From positions 7,971,001-8,035,000 of the forward strand of contig JAVTVJ010000012.1 of NCBI GenBank assembly GCA_034509425.1: a stretch of 64,000 bases of DNA, in the 5' to 3' direction. The notes below the pieces were generated by a model. The model was not told the DNA's origin and did not search any database. It saw nothing but the letters and a program-made list of their open reading frames with translations. The first letter of the stretch is position 1. Each line of letters opens with the position of its first letter. The stretch comes from Eopsaltria australis (Eukaryota > Chordata > Aves > Passeriformes > Petroicidae). Position numbers and translations under genes: made by a program. Shown here piece by piece: positions 23,801 through 36,800 of this stretch.

Positions 23801-26432
23801 CAAGTGGCATAATAGCTGAGATACTTACATATCCCCTGGACCTGATGAGATCAGACATGCATAAAAGCCCCAGAGCAATATTCTTTAGAAGAAAAGCAAT
23901 TTCAGACATACCATATCAATTCAGCCACTTATATTTGTACCATGACAAGCTCAGCACCAGCAAGATAGTCATATCAAGAGCTGGCTGTATTCAACAGGTA
24001 TTCTATTTATTTGACTCACTGGATCTCTTACAGCAAGGACTTGGATGTTAACTTTGCACTTCATGAAAAATTCAGAAGTGTTAAGACAAGCTTTAACAAC
24101 ATATTTACTAACAACAGGCCCCTGAGTAACAATAGATCCTTATGTAAAACAGAGTATAAAACAAATATCTAGAATATTATCTAGAAATTCATCTAGAATA
24201 TTTCCACATTTCCACTACAGAAGCCCTCAGAGAACATCAACAAATAGAAAGAATTGTAAAAAAATTTGGACATGGGATTTGATTGCTAAGCAAATCTCAG
24301 AGGGGTATGAAGACAAAAGTTAGAAGCAGAGATCTGCTGGAGTTGAGAAAACTGTTACAAGGATAAAGAGTCACCTTGTTCTCATCAGATCCCAGAGCAA
24401 GCTCAGTGCACTGATTAGCATCCAGATAGCTATCATAACCCAGAACAATTCAGTGATCATTCAGTATCTGTCAGGGTATGGCTTGTTCACCATAGATACG
24501 AGTACTTCATGTAACAGGAAGTTACCTACAACACATGGGTAAAGCATCCTGGACAATCTACACCCACTGATAGATCCCAAACCAGTGAATATGGCTCTTT
24601 ATTAATCGGACTGAAATAAGTTATGATCAAAATTTATCTTTGCAGTTCAAGGTTAAGTCACTAAATAAAAATGAAAGATTTTTCTATGAATTTGCTTACC
24701 TGTTTAGCTGGAACATCTTCAAAATGAAGGTGTAGATCTTATTACAGGACACAACAGATGAGGAAGAACAGGGCCAACACACATCTTAGCACTTAGTAGT
24801 TCAATAAGAACAGGAAGAAGACAAAAATGCTCTCAAGCCCAATTCTTAAGTCAATTTTTCTACTTTGCAGGTGAGAGTTTCCCAGCTAATAACTATCAGC
24901 TTCTGTCCTTCCTTACTTGGGTCAGCTGGATACTGGCTGTTTGGTTCTACCTGGAAAGTTTCTACAAGACCATATGATGGATCAAAGAAAGTATTTTGCA
25001 CTCAGGAAAGTGCAAGCATAGGATTCAAGGGTTTGGGGAGTGGGATATTCTGTGGACACACCAGAGATATTTTTTTCCCAATTATATTGCATCATGCCTC
25101 AGAGCCTGGCCAGAATATCATTTAATAATTCCACTGAACCCTAGAAGAACCTTTCTTAGATGAAATTTTTGCAAAATTTCCTAGACTTCAAATGCTTCAC
25201 TGGACTCCGTATCACAAGTTAACTCAGTGGGCTCTAATGGGCACCAAAAATATTCTGCCCATGCCTGAGCAAGGAGCATACAGCTTATCAATATAGCTCA
25301 GTTATTATTAACACACATCCCATCAGAACAGATCCATCAAACTCTCTTCTATACTGACTGTACTTGCATTTATTTGAAAGTGAGCTCAATTTCTACCCAC
25401 CCCATACTACATACTGGTGGGTTGGAATCTGCCTACTTGGTACAGCTGAAGCTGGAATTTTTCCCCAGTTGCATTCAAAACAAGCCACACCAGTGTTAAT
25501 AGACACCTTTTCTACTACTTGATCCTTCAGAAGGTTCTTTTATACATCTATAAGCTTTGTCTTTGCATTGAGATTGCAAACATATCTCTTCAGCCACTGA
25601 AATTCAGACTCATCATTGTCTTTGCAGATGCAGCATGTATATTGAAATAGAAAAAAAATTAATAGACCAACTGGATTCTGCCTTGCCAGATTAATTCCAA
25701 TAGTGTCTACATGTGCTGCAGGTTTATTGTGGTAAATGAGGTCCATAATTGGTTTTGTAATCCATTTGTCCCAATTTATCCAACCTTTTGGGTCATTCCC
25801 CTTCCTACTGAATTCAGTGCTGGATCCCCCTTCAAAGAGCAGAGCAAACTTAGGACCTCTGAACGCCAGTTGTTGAGCACAGGTATTCTAGGATACTGTT
25901 TTTAAAAGAAGTTCAGTCTCTGGCTACTATTTTTAAGTGAGAATGCAAGACAGCATTTGACTACACTTAACATACACTTGAATAAAGTGGTTTAGGCATG
26001 GAAAAGATCCCTGCAGTTTTTACTTGAGTTATGGCTGGAAGAAAACCCCTGGCTGTTGCATGCATGAAGGTTATTCCCTTAGCGATTACTGAAGAAGGAA
26101 ATAAATACTTTAGAACCCTTTATTCTTTTCCTGGCACAGGCTATGCTTCAAACAGAAATCCATTTGTATCATTTTTCTATTTGTTGCCTGTTTTTATTAG
26201 TCTGTCTCGTCTTTTCAAAGAGTAAGCTCAGTAGAGATCATTGTCTGTTCCGTGTTTCTGCATTGCCTAACAGAACATCAGCCTTGAGAGAAGCCCTTAG
26301 CTATATAATAACTTTAAATTATTAACTGCCATGACAAACATTTCAGGAGAAAAATATTTACTGAGAACAGAAAAGATGACCACAAAAACTGCAAATCATT
26401 ATCTGGTGGTTACATTTATGTGCTTCTGTGCC

Positions 26433-26444
26433 TTTTTTTTTTTT
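26433..26444 (+). repeat. Poly(T) run, 12 nt
   Basis: A simple T homopolymer. On the minus strand it would be a short poly(A), but no processed pseudogene or SINE body is recognisable beside it. Confidence 0.8.
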
Positions 26445-26784
26445 AAGGATTGCATCTGTCAACAGCACATAGCTAGAAGTACAGGAGCAGGAGGCTCCCT
26501 TAATAGACTCGCTTGTTCTTAATAAAGCTATTTTAACAACTTTATCTCTTGCTGCACCCATCCACCCCCATCCTTGAAGTTCATTTTTCATTTTTCCTCT
26601 GCTGGGATTGTGAAGATGGGTTCGTCTAGAGTTTAAGAACATAAATGAACTGTGTACTTCTTTTCTACTGCTTTTAACGACTCCTTGGTCTCTTGTGAAT
26701 GAAGCCTGGAAACTTGTTTGTGTTTGGAGTCGTGCTCATACACAATAGATGAAGAACTGTGTCCTGGGATGCTTCAGGCCCAGC

Positions 26785-27323
26785 ATCACCAGCCAGGCAA
26801 AGCTGGTTGTCCCACTCTGCTCTGCACTGGGGCAGCCTCACCTGGGGTCCTGGGGGCAGTTTTTACATTAAAGTATCAGAGAGCATCCAAAGGATGCCAC
26901 AAGGATGGAGAAGGGCCTTGAGGGGAATCTGTATGAGGAGCGGTTGGGGGCACTTGGTCTGTTCAGCCTTGAGGAGACTGAGGGGAGACCTCACTGCAGT
27001 TACAGCTCCCTGTAAGGGGAAGAGGAAGGGCAGACACTGATCTCATCTGTGTGGTGACCAGTGGCAGGACTCAGGGAATGGACTGAAGCTGAGTTAGGGG
27101 AGGTTTAGGTTGGATATCAGGGAAAGGTTCTTCACCCAGAGGGTGGCTGGGAACTGGAGCAGACTCCGCAGGGCAGTGGTCACAGCACCAAGCCTGACAG
27201 AGTTCAAGTAGAGTTTGAATTATACTCTCAGGCACCTGGTGTGGTTCCCTGTGGGTCCCTTGAGGGGCCAGGGGCTGGACTTCCATGATTCCTGTGGGTC
27301 CCTTCCAACTCTGGATACTCAAT
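26785..27323 (+). mobile_element. CR1 LINE copy, 5'-truncated, ~540 bp
   Basis: A plus-strand CR1 of a different subfamily from the 10.9 kb copy. It starts in the last part of ORF2 (gttgtcccactctgctctgc, cctcacctggggtcctgggg). It continues through gaggagcggttgggggcact, tggtctgttcagccttgagg and ggaggtttaggttggatatc. It ends after cctgtgggtcccttccaact. The final octamer repeats are degraded (ggatactcaatga). A short internal deletion is likely near 26863-26876, where the usual spacing between segments is reduced. The rearranged coding end would be non-functional. Confidence 0.95.
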
Positions 27324-30300
27324 GAATGTTTGTTAAGAAACCCTTTGAGCTTTTACTGTATTTTGGTTTGTAATTCCAAAGAGTGGTAGGGCATTAACCA
27401 CTCCATTCAAAGCCACCACACGCACAGACCAAAACAAAGGCCCTATATATCTTAGGGGTTCAGGCATACAAAAGAAACTTTGCATTTAGACCAACATTAA
27501 TGTGATCTCTTTTTGAACAAAACATGTGTGATATCCACTCAGAAGCTGAGATCTGCGCTCATTCTCCCATACCTAAAAACAGCAAAGGAGTTGAGGAGAC
27601 CACAGGGACCAAAGTCCCAAGACTAATGTTCATGAGCACAAGAACCAGTCCATTTTTAAAAACAGGAGCATGCATTATCATCCAGAGGATCAGCCTCCTT
27701 CCTCCAGTACCACAACATCCCAGAACAACCAGCCCTAAGGGGAATTTCCAGACACAGGAGAACTTCTTAAAAAATGGAAAGCACAGAATATTAAAGACCT
27801 TTCACCCAAATTTGGTGTTAGGACTTAAACAAACAGAAAACCCCAAAGCCCAACAAAACCAAAATAACACCAATCCACAGCCTAAGAAAATAAGTAGGCA
27901 GCACATGCTCTGACTGAGAAGGAGAGCAGGAAGTCAAGACCTACACAGCAGAATGATGAATGACCAGAAAATACATTCTGATAAGTTTGACCCCATATCA
28001 CTGTAATGCAGGATAGTTTCCATATCAAAATTGAACTCTTGGGTAGAAAACAGGGGAAAAAAGTAATTGGCTTTTGTGAAAGTGGCCAATTTTAGCAGAC
28101 AGCAATTGTTTCTGGTATGTAAATCTGTTTCTCTCTCCTGATAACAAGGAAAACAATTACTCAAGAGAGAGTGCTTTTAAACATGTATCTTTGGCAGGAT
28201 ACTTCTCAAGAATAGCTTATTGCACTGAGTCTGGGTGGTGAGAGAAGCTAATTATTTCTATCAAGAATCTGTAGGATAATAAACCAACTCCTCATCTAGC
28301 AACAAGCTTTAGAAATCCAATTGAGTTTTAAAAATAGAAAGCAATTTATGTTTTATTCAATTGCACACAATTAGCTTGAGATAATTCTGAGTTTAAGGTT
28401 ATTTTGCACATAGCTTCTCTTGTTACAAAAGTTGTGCAAAGATACGTGGAGACTGACTTGCACCAGGGAAAAGCTTGGCAAGTACAGAACAGGTTGGAGC
28501 AGAGGCAGACCCCCCTTCAGTTCATCTTGCTGCTTACAGACAGAAAAATGCATAAGCTTGTATCTCAGCTGTTCCAATATTAAAGGTATATTTGGGCAAA
28601 GGAAAGTCTACTGGGCACATAGCTCAGCTGCTCTGGGAGACTGTTAAGCTCAAAGACAACTGAAAGAGTTGCATACAAACTTCAGAGTGCAGCTCTCAAA
28701 CAAGCTTCATGAGGAATGAATTTCATTGCACAAGTGCAACGTGCTCTGTGTTTTAACAAATGGAAAACCTTTTGTTTCCCACGTATTTTAAGGACACTGG
28801 CCACCTTTGATGCAGTGAGGTGTGCTGTGTGTCCTTAACTTTCACTGCATGATCATGTAAGAAATTTCTTTTTCCCCTTGCTTTCTTTTCTTAAGCTTTA
28901 CTAATAGAGAAAGAACAAAAGCCACACCCAAAGACTAGAGTCAAACACAGACACAGGCAGGTAGTCAGGCTTTACATCTCAAAAAGTATCACTGAAAGAT
29001 GGTAATACTGAGTCCCTGCAGCACTCACCACTGTTGCTGTCATTGAGTTGACCAAAGTACAATGTATTTCTTGCCTTGTGGTCTACTACCCCACATTGCA
29101 TAATGCATTTATTTGTGGATCAGGACTTTTGACTATCACAGCAGCTCAGAGGCAAAACTGTAAAATAGCTGCTGCATATCAGGGTCCTCAAGTTTCCTTG
29201 TTGACTTTTCTTGAGTATGTAGTTATTTTTCCTGTAGGAAAAATGCATTGAAGAGTCTGAAAACACAGACACACCATTTGGTTTTAAGTTAATTCCTTCC
29301 CTATATTCATCCACAACACTTCAGCACTTACGAAAGGGTTATTGAGCCACTTCACTGCAGGAAGGGAGGGTTCATGCAGCCAGACATTGTTTGATGTGTG
29401 GAAAAGGAGCAACTTGCTCTTTACCACAAAAAAACCCTGTGTGGTTAAGTTCCTAATCTTAGGTTTTCAGTAAGAGAGAATCCCTCATGAGTGCCATGGA
29501 AGAACAAATCTATGAAAGCACTAGAAAAGTTTGTGTGGTGGGTTTGGGTTTTAGTTGCTGTTGTTATTTATTTGTTTTAAGTTATAGAAGCTGTTCCATT
29601 ACAATTTGTCTTAAATGGTATTTCACTAGATAGTTGGCTGATAAAAGAGCATTGCACCAGCTGCAAATGCTTCTTCTTTTCTTTCCAGTACCAATTTCTT
29701 GTATGGTTAAGAGCATGTGGTGGTGGAGTGAAGAACATACGAGAACCTGGAGACACCTTAAGACAGTTTAGACACCTTCTGCCAGTGGATTCAGCCCAAG
29801 GAGAGAACAGGATTTAAGGGGCAACTAATTTTTCTTCACCTTTCTATTAGGAGTTTCTGCTGATCTGTAAGCCCCATTACAAGGCATTTAACAAAAATAA
29901 GCCTTGAATAATTTCACAAAACTTATTCAAATTACTCTAGAAAGTATCCCTTAACACCAGGAGGTTATTAAAGAAATGCTTGATTTCAGATTCTGTCGCA
30001 CTGCTGAATCCTGGCTTCAATACAGTTACACATTTAAAATGCAATTTAAATAAACATTGAGGATTCAAAAATCCCACAGCACCCACTTAGCTCATTTAGC
30101 CCACCCTTCATGCTTATCCATCAGCAATTAAAGACAAGATACCACGGTGACTAAAAGAGATTTCACAGGTTTTATAAGCAACTACATTTTTTTTAGTACT
30201 TCTGTGGTTTATCATGTATTTTCATTTCAAATGAGGGAAATTTGCGACCAAAAGTGTTTCAAGCCATTCTACTGTACTGGAGCATTTTGTTCTGCTCCTT

Positions 30301-31318
30301 TAGTAGTATCAAAGGACCCTGCAGTTATCTCAATTCCTGGCTATCATTGATAATTGCAAAAGTCCAGAATTTGTTGTACATGCTTTGGATTGCAGCCAAC
30401 ACAAGATCCATTTGTTTCTGATGAACAGTGCACATTTAGATCTAGTAGAAAAATATTCTGTGATGAAAAGGGAAGCAACATTTTCTTGCATTGCTTAGTC
30501 TGATTTCTTTTCTGTACTGCAGATCGAAATAAATCTTTAGAGCTGGAGGAGAATAAATTTGGATGCAAAGAATTGCCCTCAAAGTAACTAGAAAGCAAGT
30601 AACACTTGAGATGCAAACTGGGATGTGGGATGCACAAAACTAGAGGCAGGATGATAGCACACAAGACAAAATTTAATAAAGGATGTTTCAGCATAGCTGG
30701 AAAGATTAAGTGGAAAGAAAAAATAAAGACTTTACTAAAAACTATCTGCAGATAATGCCTCCAATCATGCATATAAACATGCTTTTAATTTGTAACACTA
30801 TAGCATTTCAAATGTTTCATGAGTTGTGAAATTTAACAAGAGCTATCATGCTTTAGGCTGAATCTGTTTTGTTTTTGCCTAGATTACTGAGCCAAACACA
30901 ATGAGTTTCAACTCAATGCAGCATTCATGTGCTAACATTTTCCCTGGTTAATGTTTTCTTATGTATGGACGGACAATCAATGGGAAGTAATTAAACAAAC
31001 CAATTATTTATCTGGTACATTTGACTGCTTCTCCTCACCCTTCAGGAAATATACCAAGTCTGTAGCAACATCTCCCTTGTGAAATATCTCAGTCATTTCT
31101 GCATGCACACTTATCCCATGTGGCTCAGCCAAAGGAGAGTGAATGCCACCAAACTGCTGTCTTCATGGATGGACTTAACAACTGGTGTCTCAAAACCATT
31201 TAAGACTTCAGGAACTGTTATCAAAATATGTTTGTATTTTGCTGAACAGAAGCAACAAGCTTTGCAATAGGAAAGCACATAATGTCACAGTATTTATATG
31301 CCTGAATATAAATTGTAA
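27324..31318. other. Unique non-coding DNA, no gene recognised
   Basis: AT-rich unique sequence between two CR1 copies. The longest frame (30344-30772, minus, 142 codons) has a hydrophobic segment but no recognisable domain, no splice context and ordinary AT-rich codon make-up; I take it as chance. Nothing else is supported. Confidence 0.55.
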
Positions 31319-31521
31319 AAGTTGGAAAATACCCTTAAGATCACCAAGTCCAACCTCCAATCCAGCACCACTACCATGATCACCATTAAACCATGGCTCA
31401 AGTGCCAAATCCACACTTCTTTGGAACACTTCCAGGAATGATGACTCCACCACTTCCATGGGCCTCCTGTTCCATGCTTGACAACCTTTTCTGTGAAAAA
31501 AATTTTCCTAGTATCGAATGT
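31319..31521 (-). mobile_element. CR1 LINE 3' fragment, ~200 bp
   Basis: An inverted CR1 tail of an older-looking subfamily. In plus-strand order the motifs are ttggaaaatacccttaagat, caccaagtccaacctccaat, ccattaaaccatggctcaag, atgactccaccacttccatg, tccatgcttgacaacctttt and ctgtgaaaaaaattttccta. On the minus strand these are the 3' UTR segments running to the end of the element. The terminal octamer repeat is not preserved, so the exact 3' boundary is uncertain. Confidence 0.9.
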
Positions 31522-33017
31522 TTTTATCAATAGAGTTTCAGAAATATCATTTCAGTGTATAAGAAAAGTGAAGACAAAAAACCTGAAAACTGCTAAAGGA
31601 AAATACATTTACATCCTTTTCTGTGTATTTTGTCACACACTGGAACATGAAATATATAAGAAGAGGGAGTCCTGGTAAGTTCAGTTTTACAGCTGAGGTT
31701 TTAGATTAATGACTATTACCAGGCAACTGATATGACCTTCAACTCTTACACAAGATGCTGCTAAAACAAACTATTCTTGCTTTGGCAGTCAGAGGAGAAG
31801 CCTGCCTGGAAACCCAAACAGTTCTAGAAATAAATGCTGGTAAAGCAATATTCTTAACAGATTGGTATAAATATAGCAACACATCACTCTTCCAGAGAGC
31901 ACAGAGCAAGCTGGGGACCATAAAACTGCAGACCAGCATCCCTGTCCCTGCCAGAAAGATCAGGGAATTGCTCCCATGTTGTCCTGTTGGTAACTCTCAC
32001 TCCTTGGCCTACTTTAAATCATGTCTGAATATTATTCTAACATTAGCGTTACTACTAAAGCCACAGAGATTTAATTTACTTACTGGCAGCAGGGAGGAAA
32101 AAAAAGAAAGCTAAAAATATTATGACAACATAAGGCCAGATTCTGATTGGAGCTATACTGAACACATGCATTAACTCCAGTGACTTCAGAGTAATTACAC
32201 AAGGTTGCTAAAATTAGCATCTTGCCCACAGCACCGAACAAATTAGAAACGCATAGATACAGATGAAAAGAGAGACAGGAACTGAGAGCAGCAAGACACT
32301 GCCCCCATGAAGTCTTTGCTGTGCTGCTGACAAGCTAAAGGAATTTGGGGGAAAAAGCCATTCCATCCCAGGAACATGAGCAGAAGGGTGGTGGAAGGTA
32401 CCTTTTAACAAAAGAGGGAGGCATAGTGGAGAGCTCAGGAAGCCTTTCAAAAGGAAAGACAGGGAGTTTGCCTGCCAGGCAGGTTTTTGCAAGATCTCAT
32501 CATTCTATTTATAACACCACATGCCATGTTACATTACATCACACCACGGCAGATGCACACCACATGCAACAAAACGCATTAGAAACACTGTGGGTTCTCT
32601 CCAGAATAAATGCCCACAGCTCACAGTAGCAGCTTAAAGGCAAGTTTTCCAGGAAGGATTTGAATTTCCTTGGCAAAAATTTGTAACCTACGGAGTTAAC
32701 TTTCACATTCTGCCAGCTCAGCACTTGAGAACTCAGAGCATCTATCAACACCCTCCTGTTTTACATCCTCACAATTTTAATTTGTTCAGGGTTTATTCTT
32801 GCCTTCTTCTCCAAGAACAAACTGCACTGTAGTTTTTCTTACATTTACCTGAGTTTTATTCCTCTATCTATTCAGAAGCTCATCCAGGCACCCTGTTTCA
32901 CACCGTTAAAGCAGTCACCGGCAACACTGCAGCAAATCTCGGATGTCCCAGATATTCTGGGGCAATCCATAGGCTTCACTGCACTCAGGATGGTGATTGC
33001 ACATAACTCTGGACAGC
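31522..33017. other. Unique non-coding DNA, no gene recognised
   Basis: No recognisable gene, RNA or repeat. Open frames up to about 120 codons (31755-32114) lack motifs. The 250 bp before the next CR1 tail could hold older, unrecognisable retroelement sequence, but I cannot support that from the bases. Confidence 0.5.
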
Positions 33018-33111
33018 CTTACCTAGTCAGACCTCTTTTGAAGTGAGGGTTGTATTGGAGTGGATGACCTCTGGAGGTCCCTTCCAGATTGAATTAAGGT
33101 TTTATGATTCT
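33018..33111 (+). mobile_element. CR1 LINE 3' tail, ~95 bp
   Basis: A very short plus-strand CR1 end: gaagtgagggttgtattgga, then tggatgacctctggaggtcc, cttccag and a degraded ttttatgattctc tail. Only the last ~95 bp of the 3' UTR is kept, the usual outcome of abortive reverse transcription. Confidence 0.85.
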
Positions 33112-33789
33112 CAATATATTTCTTAGTGATGTTGGTACTATTTTTCACAATTACAAAAACCATGTGTATCACCTAAATAGTTTATGGTATTTGCTTTGCT
33201 CTGATTTATTGGGTTCAGAGCTTTCTTAAAGTAGAACTGGCAACATTAGCTGATTGACTTGAACAAGTGTTTGCTCTTCGCAGGAACACATTGATAAAAA
33301 TGAGTCCAGTGGTTCATTACAACTTCTGACTCCTGCAAATAACAATTGTAAAACAGCAAGATAAGAAATTTTATGAAGGCAGGGAACAATTGCAAAAAAA
33401 TGCATCCCTTTGGTACAGAAGTGAGATAAGATCAGAATCAACAACTGAAGGGAGAGGTGCCATCTCCTTCTAGGGCCTATCCAGATATAGACAGCTTTGC
33501 ACTGGTGCCAGTTATGTCCTTAGACAAAATGGAAGATAAACATGCTGTTAAAAAAATTATCACTTTGAAATTCCTAGGAGATTATGCATGAAAATCCTTA
33601 TTAAAGGCATATTCCCATGTTTTGAGAAAAGGACTGTGAGAACACACAATTAATTGTGGACTGCATCACAAGAAATGTGCACAGTGGCACTGAAGAAAGA
33701 TTGCAAGGGACAGTCTCAGCTGTTATTCCCCACATTCTGTAAGCTTGATATTGTAAATGCATTGCTGTTTATTTAATTCAGCATTTTTT

Positions 33790-33810
33790 ACAGAAATATT
33801 ATTTTCTGTA
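33790..33810. repeat. Short inverted repeat (8 bp arms)
   Basis: TACAGAAA and TTTCTGTA flank a 5-nt AT loop. It is a minor structure, probably chance in AT-rich DNA. Confidence 0.5.
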
Positions 33811-36800
33811 GAGTGTCAGAGCTCATCCTTAAGCAGGGTTTCCATTTCACTTAAGAGATGGAAAACATGGAACTTTTGGCATGAATTTATCAAGTGGAAT
33901 AAGGTTGTTAATATTGCAACATGAAGAAAATTTTAATGAGAATTAAGTAAAAGCAAGCAAGCCAAAAGTCATGCAAGGGAAAACAAACAAACAGGTTTTA
34001 GAGATATTTTGGAAAAAGCAGCCAGCATGATTTCATTCTGGTATTCTCAGAACATGTGGCATTATCTGTACTTGCTCTGGTGAGTCAGGTAGCCAACCAC
34101 CAGCCTCAGTTCTCGGTGCCTATTTAGTGTCTGAGATAAGCAGTGTTTAGTGCACAGTGCTTGTTGATTCTAAGCATAAAAGGATCTCATCCCTCCACTC
34201 TAGTTAATAGGATTATATATGCCAGGCAATTTGTGGTGTGTCAAATGCCACATTGAAATCTTTACTGAATTAATTGTATGGTCTCCAGACTTTGAGTCAC
34301 AATCATAGTTTTTGCCTAGAGCTTGTCTTATGGAAAAATAAGTAATATCTTAGGCTACCAGCAGAGAAAGCAGGTTTTTAATCAGCTTTAAATTTAAACC
34401 ATCTAAAGCTATACCTGCTTACATTTCACCTTGCCCAGAAGTGTATACAAAGAAAATAAGTGATGTCCCATGACAACAGATGGAATCATGACAGCTTTTG
34501 TGAGGAACTGCCCTGGCTCAGTGCCAATTGCCTGGACCTTTCCATCATACCAGGCCTGATGCTACAAGTTCACTGGAGTGGAAGAGCCTCAAGGAAGCAA
34601 TGATTTATTTCTGGGTAAAGCATTAGACAATAATGGAAATTCAGAAAAGAGTATTGGGTCAAGACTGATGCTTTCCCTTTCTCCAGTTCTCTACACCTTA
34701 CAACTGTTTTGGAAGAAGACATGGGGTGTTCTGGATAAAGGCTAGTGTTTGAATCTTACTGTATGTCCTCTTGTTTGTGCAATAAACGTTACAGCAGTTT
34801 ACTGCCATTTAAAGAGGGCATTCAGGATCCAAAATTACTGCCTGTGTTTGCATTCACATCAGTACTTAAACTTGGCAAAGACTCTTTCAAAAAAATAAAT
34901 CTATAATCTCCAAGCAGGGATGAAGGAGAATTGCCTATGTGCCTGCTGCATTTTCAAAGCCCCACTCTTGTTTCACTGACAGGTGGAAGAATGCAGATGC
35001 CTCCTGCCCTTCCCAATACCAATTTCACCCAAAGCACACACTTCACACTGCAGGCATGGACCAGTGACAGAGTGGTTCCCAGCAAGATTTTTCATCCCTC
35101 TTGCTTTCTGTGCACTTCTCTCTGAAACAGAGTCCTGCAGACAGCACTGAGCATCCCTGACCTGCTTCCTGCAAGCTGACCCACTGTCACACTCACTCAC
35201 TGCTGGAATTTGTAACCAGCTAATGAGACCACGAGCAACACTACAGCACTACTTCTTGGCTCACAAAGTTCCTGAAGGACAGTGAAATTCACCTGTAAAT
35301 GATTGGGGGGTTCCTTGGTTTCAATGTTCAAGGGAAAGGGAAATGTCCAGCAAAACACAATACAGTTCCTTACTGGCTATATTTTTTCCCAGTTTAAAAA
35401 AAAAATTAAGTAGAATTGCTTCTCTTTCATCTCATCTCCATCAACAAAAAATTGCTTGCAGCAAAATGCCCTACAATTCACGTGTTTCTCTGTTTACATT
35501 CCTCTTATTCAGCCACACGTAGTTCTTCCACTGAGACTTGTCTAGAGGTAAATCAGAAGTCTGTTTGCTTCTAAAGCACTGGCTGAAGCCTCTATCCAGA
35601 AACTCCACTTTAAAAAGACAAGTAATTAACTTGCCAATCACTATTTTTAAAAAAAGTACCACTAGGAGTGTAGATAAACAGAATAACATGCAATGTTTCC
35701 TTCTCAAACTGTAATATTAATTTCATAACCCTTTCATCTCAATAGTTAAGAGATCCACCAACTTAATTAAACTTTTCATTTTCATAACACCTCTTAAAAT
35801 AACACTGCACTCATAATTTTAGGTTGCTGAGTCTTGCAGGGTGGCAATGCTTGAAGTGGATGGCCACCAGTCTGGTGAGAGGAGCCTCTTGAGCCCCAGG
35901 AGGCATTCCTGGTTCAGCAGCAGCCTCTGCTCTGGCACCAAAAGCAATACAACCCTAAGGTATGGAGGAAATTCCTGAAGGGCCTGCACAACACAAGAAA
36001 TCTGCAGAAAGCCTCCTAACTTCAACTTCTTTAAGGTTATAACTCTTTTATCCTGATAAAGGCCACTAGTGCTGTATGTTTAAATAACAACTGACCTCAC
36101 ACACATGTAAGCACAGCTAGCCTAGACTTCACATATTCAGTGCTCCTCACTCTGTAGCTCACTGCTTTCAGCCAGGAAGAGCTGCTTCTCAAGCACAATA
36201 AAACAGGATACTTAAAATGCACATTTCCAGTCTGCCAGACACCCCCTGTCTCTTCCCTTGCCCCTTCTCCATCACACCCCTTAGACCATCTCCCACACAG
36301 GCTGCTCATCCATGGGGGGACCTGACAGAGGGAATATTGCACTTGCTTTTACCCTGAATAATCAGGTTTGAACAGAGCTCTGAGATCTTGTGCTGGCTGC
36401 TTTTATACCCCTTCTATACACATGTGAAAGGAGGACAGCATACAGCATGCTGTCCAAATGGAGGGAGGAAGTAACAAACCCAGCCCCTGCAGTGAAGCTC
36501 ACCAGCACAACTCTCACATCAGAGTAAGGAGCTGGAAGGTGTCTTGAGTACGGGCTCTCAAAAAGCATCCTCCTACCAGGCAAGCCTAAAGCAACCTCCT
36601 ACTTCACTCTCACATAGAGACATGACAAGAGACTAATCACTCTGTAGCTGCCTGAGCTCGCTCCCTCTCACAGGATGCTTGTACAACTTGTGGAAGCCTT
36701 CTTACCATTGCCATGCCTGTCTCAGCAGAGGTTATCAGGAGAAATGATTGGACTATTTCTTTTGAGGGAAATCAGTTTGCTACTGCTTACGTTTAACAGG

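Larger units (their letters stand above)
11210..26784. other. Unique non-coding DNA, no gene recognised
   Basis: A 15.6 kb stretch without a recognisable exon or transposon. Simple repeats and hairpins inside it are listed separately: a CAGA hairpin at 16.25 kb, a short CA run at 17.78 kb, an A-rich tract at 20.64-20.80 kb, and T runs near 13.88 and 26.43 kb. A CpG-enriched patch lies at 18.12-18.52 kb. GC-richer frames of 130-150 codons at 17.8-18.2 and 19.7-20.2 kb overlap other frames and show no domain; I regard them as chance. Confidence 0.55.

Noticed and set aside
24165..24205. Three atctagaa motifs close together
   Set aside because: Irregular spacing and AT-rich context; not a convincing tandem repeat or operator.
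30344..30772. 142-codon minus-strand frame with hydrophobic stretch
   Set aside because: Hydrophobic runs arise easily from T-rich codons in AT-rich DNA; nothing conserved is visible.
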